Source: Corynebacterium doosanense CAU 212 = DSM 45436 (GTDB lineage: Bacteria > Actinomycetota > Actinomycetes > Mycobacteriales > Mycobacteriaceae). Taken from it: a stretch of 64,000 nucleotides of DNA. The stretch is from contig NZ_CP006764.1 in assembly GCF_000767055.1 (NCBI RefSeq), positions 1,116,001 to 1,180,000 on the forward strand. The letters are read 5' to 3'. Position numbers and translations under genes: made by a program. Below, one piece after another: positions 46,225 through 55,328 of the stretch (positions are counted from its first letter, which is position 1; every line of letters starts with the position of its first letter). The notes under the pieces are model-generated. The model had not been told where the DNA came from. It made no database searches and saw only the letters and a program-made list of their open reading frames with translations.

Positions 46225-47835
46225 TCAGTCCCTCCTGGGCGGGAACATGCCGTCCGGGCGATCGCCCGACCAGCTCAACAGTGAGACCTTCGAACCCGTA
46301 TCGGCGGAACCCGAGCCGCAACCCTCCGAGGAACAGGCCTCCGGCGCACCCATCCCCAGGTCGGGGAACTGGTCCATGGCCTTCGCCGGGTCCTGGCTGT
46401 TGTACATGTCTAGGGTGGCGATACCCCGCGGGGTCTCCGGCGACGCGGTGGGGATGACGTAGCGGTCGTCGTACTTGGCCACCGCGAGCAGCTTGTACAT
46501 CTCCTCGATCTTGCGACCGGTCATGCCCACCGCCTCGGCGATGGACTCCTGCGGCTCGTTGCCCAGGTTGATGTCACGCATGTAGGAGCGCATGGCCACC
46601 AGGCGCCGCAGCGACCTTTCGACGGGCGCGGTATCGCCGGCCGTGAACAGCCCGGCCAGGTACTCCAGGGGGATGCGCATGTTCGACAGCGCCGAGAACA
46701 GCACCTTGTGATCCTCGCCGTCCGCGCCCGAGGCGGTCACCTCATCGACGACCGGCGACAGCGGCGGGATGTACCAGACCATCGGCAGGGTGCGGTACTC
46801 CGGGTGCAGCGGCAGGGCGACCTCGTACTTGAAGATGAGGTCGTGCAGCGGGGACTGCTGGGCAGCCTCGATCCAGGACGGCGGGATGCCCGCGGCCTCG
46901 GCCTGGCGTTGGATCTCCGGGTCGTGAGGGTCGAGGAAGACACCCTTCTGCGCCTCATAGAGGTCCTGCGGGTCCTCGGTGGCGGCAGCCGCGGCCACTT
47001 TGTCGGCGTCGTAAAGCAGGACGCCGAGGTAACGCAGCCTGCCGACGCAGGTTTCGGAGCAGACCGTGGGTTGGCCGACCTCGATACGCGGGTAACACAG
47101 CGTGCACTTCTCGGCCTTGCCGGACTTGTGGTTGAAGTAGACCTTCTTGTACGGGCAGCCCGAGACACACATGCGCCAGCCGCGGCAGCGGTCCTGGTCG
47201 ACGAGGACGATGCCGTCCTCCGCGCGCTTGTAGATCGCCCCGGACGGGCACGACGAGGCACACGTCGGATTGAGGCAGTGCTCGCAGATGCGCGGGAGGT
47301 AGAACATGAAGGCGTCCTCGATCTCCTTGCGCACCTTGAGGTTCGCCGCCCGCAGCACGGGATCCTCGTCGATGGTCTCCTGCGCGCCACCGAGGTTGTC
47401 GTCCCAGTTGGAGGACCACGAGATCTTGTCGATGGGCCGGCCGTCCAGCTGCGACACCGGGCGCGCCGTGGGCTGGGTCTTCTGGCCCTTCGGTGCCGAG
47501 AGCAGCTTGTCGTACTCGTAGGTCCACGGCTCGTAGTAGTCGTTGATGCTGGGCAGCTTGGGGTTGTGGAAGAGCGTCATGAGCTTCTTCACCCGGCCAC
47601 CCGCGCGGGGCTTGAGCTTGCCGGAGGCGGTGCGCACCCAGCCGCCCTCCCACTTGTCCTGGTCCTCCCAGCCACGCGGGTAACCGACGCCGGGGCGGGT
47701 CTCCACGTTGTTGAACCAGATGTACTCCATACCCTGGCGGTTGGTCCACGCCTGCTTGCACGTCACCGAGCACGTATGGCAGCCGATGCACTTGTCCAGG
47801 TTCATGATCATCCCGATCTGGGCCATGATTCTCAT
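46225..47835 (-). CDS. narH: Nitrate reductase beta subunit NarH
   Basis: Iron-sulfur electron-transfer subunit of 536 residues. The first cluster box is CIGCHTCSVTCKQAW (residues ~16-30). The central boxes are CEHCLNPTCASSCPSGAIYK and CRGWRMCVSGCPYKKVYFN, where Trp in CRGW marks the [3Fe-4S] site. Another box is CTLCYPRIEVGQPTVC. It links NarI haem to NarG. Start MRIMAQIGM at 47835, directly after the narG stop, agrees with NarH proteins that begin MK(I/V)xAQ. Confidence 0.97.
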   Translation of the reverse strand: MRIMAQIGMIMNLDKCIGCHTCSVTCKQAWTNRQGMEYIWFNNVETRPGVGYPRGWEDQDKWEGGWVRTASGKLKPRAGGRVKKLMTLFHNPKLPSINDYYEPWTYEYDKLLSAPKGQKTQPTARPVSQLDGRPIDKISWSSNWDDNLGGAQETIDEDPVLRAANLKVRKEIEDAFMFYLPRICEHCLNPTCASSCPSGAIYKRAEDGIVLVDQDRCRGWRMCVSGCPYKKVYFNHKSGKAEKCTLCYPRIEVGQPTVCSETCVGRLRYLGVLLYDADKVAAAAATEDPQDLYEAQKGVFLDPHDPEIQRQAEAAGIPPSWIEAAQQSPLHDLIFKYEVALPLHPEYRTLPMVWYIPPLSPVVDEVTASGADGEDHKVLFSALSNMRIPLEYLAGLFTAGDTAPVERSLRRLVAMRSYMRDINLGNEPQESIAEAVGMTGRKIEEMYKLLAVAKYDDRYVIPTASPETPRGIATLDMYNSQDPAKAMDQFPDLGMGAPEACSSEGCGSGSADTGSKVSLLSWSGDRPDGMFPPRRD

Positions 47836-50800
47836 CTAGAACTCCACCTCCTGGGAGCGGCGACGAATGCGGGTCACTTCGTCGCGGTTGTTACCGGTCG
47901 GGCCGATGTAGTTGAAGCCGTAGGTCAGATGGCCGTAGCCACCCGCCACATGAATGGGTTTGATCATGATCTGCGTCAACGAGTTGTGCGTTCCGCCGCG
48001 GCGGCCGGTGTGTTCGTTGAGCGGCGTACCGACGGTGCGTTCCTGCGCATGGTTCATGATCACCGTTCCCTCGGGAATGCGGTGCGAGACAATCGCCCTC
48101 GCCGAAACCACGCCGTTGCGGTTGTAGGCCTCCACCCAGTCGTTGTCCCGGACGCCGACCTTCGCCGCGTCCTTGTCCGACATCCAGATGACCTGCCCAC
48201 CGCGCGAGATCGACAGCACATGCAGGTTGTCGAAGTACTGCGAGTGGATCGACCACTTGTTGTGGGTGGTGAGATACCGCACCGTCACCTCCGGGGACTC
48301 GCCGTCGTAGAACTCACCCGGGCTGATCTCCCCGTTGAGGCGGCGTTTGTCCAGCGGCGGGCGGTAGATCGGCAGCGCCTCGCCGTAATCCAGGTACCAG
48401 TCGTGGTCGAGGTAGTAGTGCATGCGGCCGGACAGCGTGTGGAAGGGTTTCTCGAACTCCACGTTGATGGAGAACGCCGTGTACCTCCTGCCACCACGCT
48501 TGTCACCGGTCCACTCCGGGGAGGTGAGCACCTCCACCGGGCGCTCCTTGATCATGTCCCAGTTGATGCGGTCCGACTCCCGGCCGGCGACCAGCGGCAT
48601 CATGTCGACGCCCACCCGGTTGCCCTGGTTGCGGAAGCCCTCGACAGCAACCTCGCCGTTGGACACCCCCGAGAGGTGCAGCACCATCTCGATGGCCTTG
48701 ACATCCGTGTCGATACGCGGGCGGCCGTTCTCACCCAGGCCGTTGATCTTGCCCAGCTCCTCGACCTGCTTGGCCACGTTGTACGGCGTGCCGTGCACGC
48801 CCGTGCCCAGCTTCTCCGTCAGCGGACCCACATGGTTCCACTTCTCGAACACCCGGGTGTAGTCCCGCTCGACGGGGATGAGCTTGGCCATGTTCTTACC
48901 CGGCTGCAGGCCCTCGGCGGCGAGGTCGGGGACGACGCCGTTGGGCATGTTGATCTCATCCGGCGAGTCGTGGCCCAGGGGAGCGGCAATGACGTCGCGC
49001 TGCGTGCCCAGCCAACGCACCGCCATCTGCGAGAACGCATTGGCAAGGTCGCGGAACACCTGGTAGTCCGTGCGCGCCTCCCACGGCGGGTTGATCGCCG
49101 CGTTGAAGGAGTGGATGAAGGGGTGCATGTCCGTGGTGGACAGATCGTGTTTCTCGTACCACGTCGCCGCCGGCAGGACGATGTCGGAGACCAGGGTCGT
49201 CGAGGTGTTGCGGAAGTCCGTGGTCATCATGAGGTCGAGCTTTCCCTCGGGTGCCTCGTCGACCCAGCGGATCGACTTCGGCCGCTCCCCGGGCTCGAGC
49301 TCCTTCGCCGTCGCGTCCGAGTCGATGCCCAGCATGTGACGCAGGAAGAACTCCGTGCCCTTCGCCGAGGAACCCATGAGGTTGGTGCGCCAGTTGAGCA
49401 GGATGCGCGGCCAGTTCTCCGGCGAATCCGGATCCTCCGCGGCGAACTTCATGTTGCCGCTCTCCAGCTCCGCGACGATGTAGTCCTTGACGTCCATCCC
49501 CGCCTGCTCCGCCTGCTCGCTGAGCAGCAGCGGGTTGCGGTTGAACTGCGGGTACGACGGCATCCAGCCACGTTTCATCGACTCGATGAGCGTGTCCGCG
49601 GTCATCTTGTCGCCGATGGCGCCACGGTTGGCCAGCGGGGAGCCCAGGCGCGACGCCCGGGTGTTGTCGTAGCGCCACTGACTGGTGGTGAGGTAGTAGA
49701 AGCCGGTGGTGATCATCTGGCGCGCCGGGCGCTGCCAGTCCAGGGCGAAGGCGTACTGAGACCAGCCGTTCATCGGCCGCAGCTTCTCCTGGCCGACGTA
49801 GTGGGCCCAGCCGCCACCGTTGACACCCTGGGTGCCACACATCGACGTCAGCGCGAGGAACGTGCGGTAGATGGCGTCGGCGTGGAAATAGTGGTTAACG
49901 CCAGCGCCCATGATGATCTGCGAGCGACCCTGCGAGTCCGCCGCGTTCTGCGCGAACTCGCGGGCGATGCGGATGGCCGCGTTCGCCGGGACGCCGGTGA
50001 GCGCCTCCTGCCACGCCGGGGTGCCGGGCTCCTCCGCGTCGAAGAAGTCCCGCGGCCACGAACCCGGCAGGTTCAGCTCCGGGCGGTTGACGCCGTAGTG
50101 CGCGAGCATGATGTCGAACACGGTGGTGACGAGGCGGCCGTTGACCTCACGGACGGGCACGCCGCGGTGCACGACACCCGCGCCGATGGGTCCGTCACCG
50201 TTATCGACGGCGTCGAGGTCGAAACGGGGGAAGAGTACCTCGGCGGTGCGGAAGCCGTCGGTCTCGGCGATGGAGAGCACCGGATCAACGCCGTCGAGGC
50301 GGAGGTTCCACTTACCGACGCCGTCCTTGCCGAAGTGGTCCGCGGCGGTGCCTCCGGGGTCGACGACTCGGCCGTCCTCCTCCATGACCAGCAGGCGGTG
50401 GGTGGCGTTCTCCGTCGATGCGAGGGCCTCATCGTCGTGGTTGGAGGCGGTGTAGAACTTACCCGGTGTGAAGGTGGCGTCGTCACGCGGATCCAGCTCG
50501 ACGAGGAACGCGGAATCCGTGAAGCGGCGCATGTAGTTGAGGAAGTAGGGCTCGGCCTTGCCGATATGGAACTCCGACAGGATGACGTGGCCCATGGAGA
50601 AGGCGAGCGCGGCGTCGGTGCCCGGGTCGATGCGCAGCCACTCGTCGGCGTGCACGGTGTTGTCGGCGAAGTCGGGGGAGACGACGACGACCTTCGTGCC
50701 CTTGTAGCGCGCCTCGACCATGAAGTGCGCGTCCGGGGTGCGGGTGACGGGGATGTTGGAACCCCACATCATGAGGTAGGAGGAGTTGTACCAGTCGCCG

Positions 50801-51522
50801 GACTCCGGGACGTCGGTCTGGTCACCGAAGGTCTGCGGGGAGGCGGGCGGCAGATCGGCGTACCAGTCGTAGAAGGACAGAGCGACACCGCCGATCATCT
50901 GCAGGAAACGGGTGCCGGCGCCGTAGGAGATCTGCGACATCGCCGGGATCACGGTGAAGCCGGCGATACGGTCCGGGCCCCACTGGCGGATGGTGTAGAC
51001 GTGGGCCGCCGCAGCCATCTCGATCGCCTCGGTGTAGCTGACACGGACCAGGCCACCCTTGCCGCGCTGCGAGACGTACGCGTCCTGCTTCTCCGGGTCC
51101 TCTTGGATGGAGCGCCAGGCCAGGACCGGGTCGCCGTGCTCCTGCTTCGCCGCCCGGAACATGTCCAGGAGCACACCACGCACGTAGGGGTAGCGGATGC
51201 GGGTCGGCGAGTAGGTGTACCAGGAGAAGGACGCGCCACGCGGGCAGCCGCGGGGCTCGTAGTCCGGCATGTCCGGGCCCGTCGTCGGGTAGTCGACGGC
51301 CTGCGACTCCCAGGTGATCACGCCATCCTTGACGTAGACCTTCCACGAGCAGGAACCGGTGCAGTTGACGCCGTGGGTGGAGCGCACCATCTTGTCGAAG
51401 GACCAGCGGTTGCGGTAGAACACATCGGCGTCGCGTCCGCCGGTGAGGAAGAGCTGCTGGCCGCTTTCGGTCATCTCGCCGCGGCGGACGTAGTTGCCGA
51501 GTTTGAACAGGGGATTAGTCAT
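47836..51522 (-). CDS. narG: Nitrate reductase alpha subunit NarG
   Basis: Catalytic molybdo-bis(MGD) subunit of 1228 residues that reduces nitrate to nitrite on the cytoplasmic side. The FS0 cluster ligands are in HGVNCTGSCSW (His50, Cys54, Cys58) and Cys93. The molybdenum-binding region includes YNSSYLMMWGSNIPVTRTPD, with the conserved Asn/Asp area. No Tat signal is present, as expected for NarG. The gene is the second of narKGHJI. It needs the products of the neighbouring mod, moa, moe, mog and mob genes for its cofactor. Confidence 0.98.
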   Translation of the reverse strand: MTNPLFKLGNYVRRGEMTESGQQLFLTGGRDADVFYRNRWSFDKMVRSTHGVNCTGSCSWKVYVKDGVITWESQAVDYPTTGPDMPDYEPRGCPRGASFSWYTYSPTRIRYPYVRGVLLDMFRAAKQEHGDPVLAWRSIQEDPEKQDAYVSQRGKGGLVRVSYTEAIEMAAAAHVYTIRQWGPDRIAGFTVIPAMSQISYGAGTRFLQMIGGVALSFYDWYADLPPASPQTFGDQTDVPESGDWYNSSYLMMWGSNIPVTRTPDAHFMVEARYKGTKVVVVSPDFADNTVHADEWLRIDPGTDAALAFSMGHVILSEFHIGKAEPYFLNYMRRFTDSAFLVELDPRDDATFTPGKFYTASNHDDEALASTENATHRLLVMEEDGRVVDPGGTAADHFGKDGVGKWNLRLDGVDPVLSIAETDGFRTAEVLFPRFDLDAVDNGDGPIGAGVVHRGVPVREVNGRLVTTVFDIMLAHYGVNRPELNLPGSWPRDFFDAEEPGTPAWQEALTGVPANAAIRIAREFAQNAADSQGRSQIIMGAGVNHYFHADAIYRTFLALTSMCGTQGVNGGGWAHYVGQEKLRPMNGWSQYAFALDWQRPARQMITTGFYYLTTSQWRYDNTRASRLGSPLANRGAIGDKMTADTLIESMKRGWMPSYPQFNRNPLLLSEQAEQAGMDVKDYIVAELESGNMKFAAEDPDSPENWPRILLNWRTNLMGSSAKGTEFFLRHMLGIDSDATAKELEPGERPKSIRWVDEAPEGKLDLMMTTDFRNTSTTLVSDIVLPAATWYEKHDLSTTDMHPFIHSFNAAINPPWEARTDYQVFRDLANAFSQMAVRWLGTQRDVIAAPLGHDSPDEINMPNGVVPDLAAEGLQPGKNMAKLIPVERDYTRVFEKWNHVGPLTEKLGTGVHGTPYNVAKQVEELGKINGLGENGRPRIDTDVKAIEMVLHLSGVSNGEVAVEGFRNQGNRVGVDMMPLVAGRESDRINWDMIKERPVEVLTSPEWTGDKRGGRRYTAFSINVEFEKPFHTLSGRMHYYLDHDWYLDYGEALPIYRPPLDKRRLNGEISPGEFYDGESPEVTVRYLTTHNKWSIHSQYFDNLHVLSISRGGQVIWMSDKDAAKVGVRDNDWVEAYNRNGVVSARAIVSHRIPEGTVIMNHAQERTVGTPLNEHTGRRGGTHNSLTQIMIKPIHVAGGYGHLTYGFNYIGPTGNNRDEVTRIRRRSQEVEF

Positions 51523-51531
51523 GGTGACTCC

Positions 51532-52869
51532 TTAACCCGGGAAGGGGGCGTTGGGACGGGCGTAGTAGATCCAGGCGAGGACGGCGGCGGCGGCGAAGAA
51601 CACCACGGCTCCCCAGAAGAAGACGGTGGGGGTGATCATCGACAGAAGGATGCCGACGATGAACGGGCCGAACGCTCCCATCGCACCGGTCCAACCGATC
51701 ACCCCGCCGGCCTGGCGCTTGGGCAGGATCATGGGCATCTGCTTGAAGGAGCCCGCGTTGACCAGGCCCGAGAAGAAGGCCATGACCAGCATCGTGCCCA
51801 TGAACCACCAGAACTGGTTGACACTGTCCGGGGTGAGGAAGAAGGTGGCCACCGCGGTCATCACGGCCATGCCGACCAGCCCGACGAAGGTGAACACGGC
51901 GCCACCGAACTTGTCACACAGCGGGCCCGCAAGCGCACGGACGCCCGCGCCCACCAGCGGGAAAAGGAAGGCCCACGTTGCGCCCTTGACCAGATCCCCG
52001 GCCGCGGTATCGGCGGCGAGGGCGGAGCTGGCGCCGTAGGTGTTGTTGATGAGCAGACCCAGCTGCGCGGAGAACCCGGCGAAGGCGCCGAAACCCGCGA
52101 GGTAGATCACCGTCATGATCCAGGTGTTCTTGTTGCCGAAGATGTCGATCTGCTGGCGGAAGTTCGCCGTCACCGGGACATCCTTGAGGAAGATCCACGC
52201 AATGACCGCCATGAGGATCGCCCACGGGATGAAGAAGATCGCCGGGTTGAAGATGAAGATCTCCTGCCCCGCGTCGACGCCGCGCTGCGGAGCCAGGAAA
52301 CCGATGCCCAGCAGCGAGAAGCCCATGAGCCACGGGGCGGTGAGCTGGACAAAGGACATGCCCAGGTTGGACAGGCCGGCCTGCAGACCCAGGGCGGTGC
52401 CCGCCTGCGCCTTGGGGAAGAAGTAACCCGTCGACGGCATGAAGCCGGAGAAGACGCCGCCGCCGATACCGGCCATGAAGGACAGTGTGAGCAGGACCCA
52501 GTACGGAGTCTGCGTGTTCTGCACCGCCACGAACCAGCCGGCCAGCGGGATGACGAACAGGAGCGACGACAGGGAGACGAGCCTGCGGGTGCCCATGATG
52601 GCCGGCAGGAACATGAACACGAGGCGGAACAGTCCGGTCGCCAGGCCCGGGATGGCGGTGAGCCAGTAGAGCTGGGCCGGCGTGAGGCCGAAGCCGATCT
52701 GGTTGAGCATCGGCGCAATGGCCGAGACGAGGTACCAGGTGCAGAAACCGAGGAAGAGCGTGATCGTGGAGATCACCAGGGTGCTCCAGGCGATCTTGGC
52801 GTCCCACTTGTCGGGATCTTCCGGATCCCACCCGTGGAGGACTCTCTGGGAAGTGTCGAGCGTGGTCAA
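51532..52869 (-). CDS. narK: Nitrate/nitrite transporter NarK
   Basis: MFS transporter of 445 residues and 12 helices, importing nitrate and/or exporting nitrite. Nitrate-porter signatures are visible as GIGGGVFSGFMPSTGYFFPK and LGLQAGLSNLGMSFVQL, and the second half has a GAFGPFIVGILLS block. ATG 52869 is preceded by AGGAGGACC. It is the promoter-proximal gene of the nar-mod-arnR array. Its leader carries a short hairpin (GAGGG...CCCTC, near 52921-52937). Confidence 0.96.
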   Translation of the reverse strand: MTTLDTSQRVLHGWDPEDPDKWDAKIAWSTLVISTITLFLGFCTWYLVSAIAPMLNQIGFGLTPAQLYWLTAIPGLATGLFRLVFMFLPAIMGTRRLVSLSSLLFVIPLAGWFVAVQNTQTPYWVLLTLSFMAGIGGGVFSGFMPSTGYFFPKAQAGTALGLQAGLSNLGMSFVQLTAPWLMGFSLLGIGFLAPQRGVDAGQEIFIFNPAIFFIPWAILMAVIAWIFLKDVPVTANFRQQIDIFGNKNTWIMTVIYLAGFGAFAGFSAQLGLLINNTYGASSALAADTAAGDLVKGATWAFLFPLVGAGVRALAGPLCDKFGGAVFTFVGLVGMAVMTAVATFFLTPDSVNQFWWFMGTMLVMAFFSGLVNAGSFKQMPMILPKRQAGGVIGWTGAMGAFGPFIVGILLSMITPTVFFWGAVVFFAAAAVLAWIYYARPNAPFPG

Positions 52870-53021
52870 GGTGGTCCTCCTTGTGCTGGCGCCCCGAGGG
52901 CGCCGGGATCCGGTTGTGATGAGGGCCTGAGACCCTCGGCCATTAATAACGGCTGTAGCTTCATTTAATCGGACCTATGCAAGAATGTCCATTTAAACCC
53001 GGGTAATTCCGCAGATAATAA

Positions 53022-53039
53022 CGCAACATAGATGTTGCG
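53022..53039. promoter_or_regulatory. Perfect palindrome between narK and mog
   Basis: CGCAACAT-AG-ATGTTGCG: an 8-bp inverted repeat with a 2-bp centre, 153-170 bp before narK and 79-96 bp before mog. It could regulate either or both divergent genes. A related element occurs before lutA. The binding protein (ArnR, a CRP/FNR-type or other) is not determined. Confidence 0.6.
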
Positions 53040-53117
53040 AAAAGCGCTGGTGAGACGATGTTGCAGGCCCCGACGGTGGTTGTCTCGTCACCAACAAGCC
53101 CACGAAAGGACTACACG

Positions 53118-53588
53118 GTGCACACAGCACAAGTAATCGTCGTTTCCGACCGCGTCTGCGGCGGAGAGCGACGCGACACGGCGGGTGCTGCCGCCGTCGA
53201 TACTCTTCGACGGGCCGGCCTCCGCTGCGCCGATCCACTCGTCATCGCCGAAGGGGTGGAACCCCTCCGCGGCCGACTGGTCGAAGCCATCGCCGAGGGG
53301 GTGCAGGTGGTGCTCACGCTCGGCGGGACCGGCATCGGCACCAACAACGTCACCCCCGACGTGTCGATGGAGCTTATCGACGCCCGGCTCACCGGCTTGG
53401 AGATGCAGATCCTCATCGAGGGCCTGAAGTCGACGCCCCGCGCGGGGCTGTCGAGGGGCATCGTCGGGGTCACGGCGAGGGGCGGCGAGGGCACGCTCAT
53501 CGCCAACGCCCCCCACAGCGTCGGCGGGGTGGCCGACTGCCTGGGGGTTCTGGTGCCGCTGCTGCCGGTGATCTTCGAGAAGTTTTAA
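53118..53588 (+). CDS. mog: Molybdenum cofactor protein Mog/MoaB
   Basis: Molybdopterin adenylyltransferase-type protein of 156 residues. It activates molybdopterin by adenylation before molybdenum insertion by MoeA. The MPT-binding signature LTLGGTGIGTNNVTPD (about 75-90) is present, and TDVSDRV-type strand VIVVSDRVCGGE opens the protein. GTG 53118 was chosen: GAAAGGA lies 7 bases upstream and similarity starts there. It is divergent from narK. Its 3' end overlaps the convergent HNH gene by 4 bp. Confidence 0.94.
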   Translation: MHTAQVIVVSDRVCGGERRDTAGAAAVDTLRRAGLRCADPLVIAEGVEPLRGRLVEAIAEGVQVVLTLGGTGIGTNNVTPDVSMELIDARLTGLEMQILIEGLKSTPRAGLSRGIVGVTARGGEGTLIANAPHSVGGVADCLGVLVPLLPVIFEKF

Positions 53589-54691
53589 TGCCGGGTTAGC
53601 TCGGCCGCGGAGAGTTTCTTGATGGGATGACGGCTGCGTCGGGGTGGGCCGCCGCCGGGCGGAACCCAGACGGGGAGGCCGTTGATGCGCTCGATGCGGC
53701 CGTTTCTTGGTTTTTCCGGGTCGTCGTCGTTTCTGCCGTTGTGGAGCCGACACAGTTTGGCCATGTTGACGACATTGGTGGGGCCGCCGTTCTTGAAGGC
53801 GATGATGTGGTGGTCGCTGGAGGAGTCCGCGGAGGTGGTGCATCCCGGCCACTCGCAGAGGATGGATTCTGCGCTGGCCAGCAGGCGCTGTTTTGCGGAC
53901 GGCAGGCGGCTGGCCTGGTACGCGTTCACCGGGCCGGTGAGGGGGTCGTAGAGGCCCACGAGGTGATGGTCGCTCATGAGCCGGGCGATGAGCTCCGCGC
54001 CGGTGAGGATGGTGCCGTCGGTGAGCGCGAAGATGGATTCCGAACCCTCGTGGCGGAGCAGTTTCGCCCAGTCGGGAAGCCCGATGACCACCATCGGGGT
54101 GAGGATCTCCTGCGGCGTACCGTCGCCGGACATCAGGGCGTCGTACATCGCCTGCTCGTAGGTCATGCCGTCGACACGCAGCGCCGACGCCTTCTTTTCC
54201 AGCCCCCGGAGGAACGCCACCATCTCACGCTCCGGGCCGGTGACGGAGATGGTGCGGCAACCTGCGGCGTCGGTGTTCTTGCCGCCCTTGAGCGATCGAC
54301 GGGGGCGGGCGTCGAAGTCCTGCGCCTGGTTGTGCCGGCGGACGATGTCGGCGGCGGCCCGGTCTATGTCATCGACGGTCCCGGTGAGGGCGCAGAGTTC
54401 GGTGCGTACGGCCCATTCGTCGATGCCGTCGGCGAGTTTGCGCAGGTGCCGCTCGATGAGGACGAGCGCATCGACGGGCATCGACGACTCGACGGCCGTG
54501 TCCCGGGCGAGGCGTTGCTTCCGGGTGTTCTTCGTCGGCCCCCAGTAGACACGCGCGGTCTGGAGAAGCCGCCCCGCGGTCGAGGCGGAGATGAGGGTGC
54601 CGGCAAGTTCGGGGACGGACAGCTCGGAGAGGCCCTGGAGGAAAGCTATCCCCTGGGCCTGGCTCTCGCGCCACGTGTCCACAATGTTCAT
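53585..54691 (-). CDS. HNH endonuclease-domain protein (DUF222 type)
   Basis: Protein of 368 residues typical of a large, repeated actinobacterial family with a helical DUF222-like region and a C-terminal HNH domain. HNH residues lie in CEWPGCTTSADSSSDHHIIAFKNGG and NMAKLCRLHN: Cys pair, central His-His, and a second Cys plus final His. The biological role of the family is unsettled; some copies move with introns or repeats, but no element borders are visible here. It lies 76 bp downstream of mobA on the same strand and its stop overlaps the mog stop, so it splits the cofactor genes. Confidence 0.88.
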   Translation of the reverse strand: MNIVDTWRESQAQGIAFLQGLSELSVPELAGTLISASTAGRLLQTARVYWGPTKNTRKQRLARDTAVESSMPVDALVLIERHLRKLADGIDEWAVRTELCALTGTVDDIDRAAADIVRRHNQAQDFDARPRRSLKGGKNTDAAGCRTISVTGPEREMVAFLRGLEKKASALRVDGMTYEQAMYDALMSGDGTPQEILTPMVVIGLPDWAKLLRHEGSESIFALTDGTILTGAELIARLMSDHHLVGLYDPLTGPVNAYQASRLPSAKQRLLASAESILCEWPGCTTSADSSSDHHIIAFKNGGPTNVVNMAKLCRLHNGRNDDDPEKPRNGRIERINGLPVWVPPGGGPPRRSRHPIKKLSAAELTRH

Positions 54692-54767
54692 GGGCCAGAC
54701 GGTAGCCAGCGCGCCGGTAGAGAGCGAGGGAGCCCTGTGGACAACCCGCGGAACGTGACGGCTGCGG

Positions 54768-55328
54768 CTAGTTGTCCACAGCGACGTCGCCGTAGCCGGT
54801 CAACTCGTCGAGGGTGTCGTAGTCTCGCTCCGCACCCGTGCCCGGGATTGTGGCCACCGGGACGTCGTCGAAGAGGGATTTCGCCGCCCGGTCCACCACG
54901 GAATCAAGGCTGCCCAGCACCCGGTGCAGCTCTGCGGTCTTCCACACGGCACACAGGGGCTGGCCCTCGACGGCGGCCACGGAGACCGACGCGTCGAGGG
55001 CGGCGACGAGCGGGGGGATGAGGGACGCGGAGTCGGGGGCGTCGACGGCGAGGACGGCGGTGTGCGTCGACGCGCCGGGCTGCAGCGCGAGGAGGCCCGC
55101 GTTGATCGCGGCGACCGGCCCGGCGAAGGGCGGATTTTCGGCGACGAGGGTCACCCCGGGGCGCAGCGTGATCGGCCGGGAGGAGACGACGGCGACCCGG
55201 CCGGCCCCGTCGAGGGAGTCGAGGAGCACGTCGATGAGCCGTCGCCCATCGACGGTGACCTGGGCCTTGTCCCGCCCGCCCATGCGGGACCCGCGCCCGC
55301 CGGCGAGGATGATGACGTCGACGCTCAC
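54768..55328 (-). CDS. mobA: Molybdenum cofactor guanylyltransferase MobA
   Basis: Nucleotidyltransferase of 186 residues that links GMP to the cofactor to make MGD, the form used by NarG. The GTP-binding loop ILAGGRGSRMGGRDKA lies at residues 6-21. Further NTP-transferase features are FAGPVAAINAGL and VLAVDAPD with the metal Asp. GTG 55328 overlaps the moaC stop (GTGA). It is last of the moaA-moeA-moaC-mobA run. Confidence 0.92.
   Translation of the reverse strand: MSVDVIILAGGRGSRMGGRDKAQVTVDGRRLIDVLLDSLDGAGRVAVVSSRPITLRPGVTLVAENPPFAGPVAAINAGLLALQPGASTHTAVLAVDAPDSASLIPPLVAALDASVSVAAVEGQPLCAVWKTAELHRVLGSLDSVVDRAAKSLFDDVPVATIPGTGAERDYDTLDELTGYGDVAVDN

Noticed and set aside
46708..52968. A 2086-codon open frame on the plus strand
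   Set aside because: It lies antisense to narH, narG and narK, all of which have full family motifs. Long antisense frames are expected in high-GC codon-biased genes, and the translation is low-complexity Arg/Val/Asp/Leu with no domain.
53585..54691. HNH protein as part of an intein, intron or insertion sequence
   Set aside because: No terminal inverted repeats, target duplication, reverse transcriptase or splicing motif is visible around it; it is kept as a stand-alone gene.
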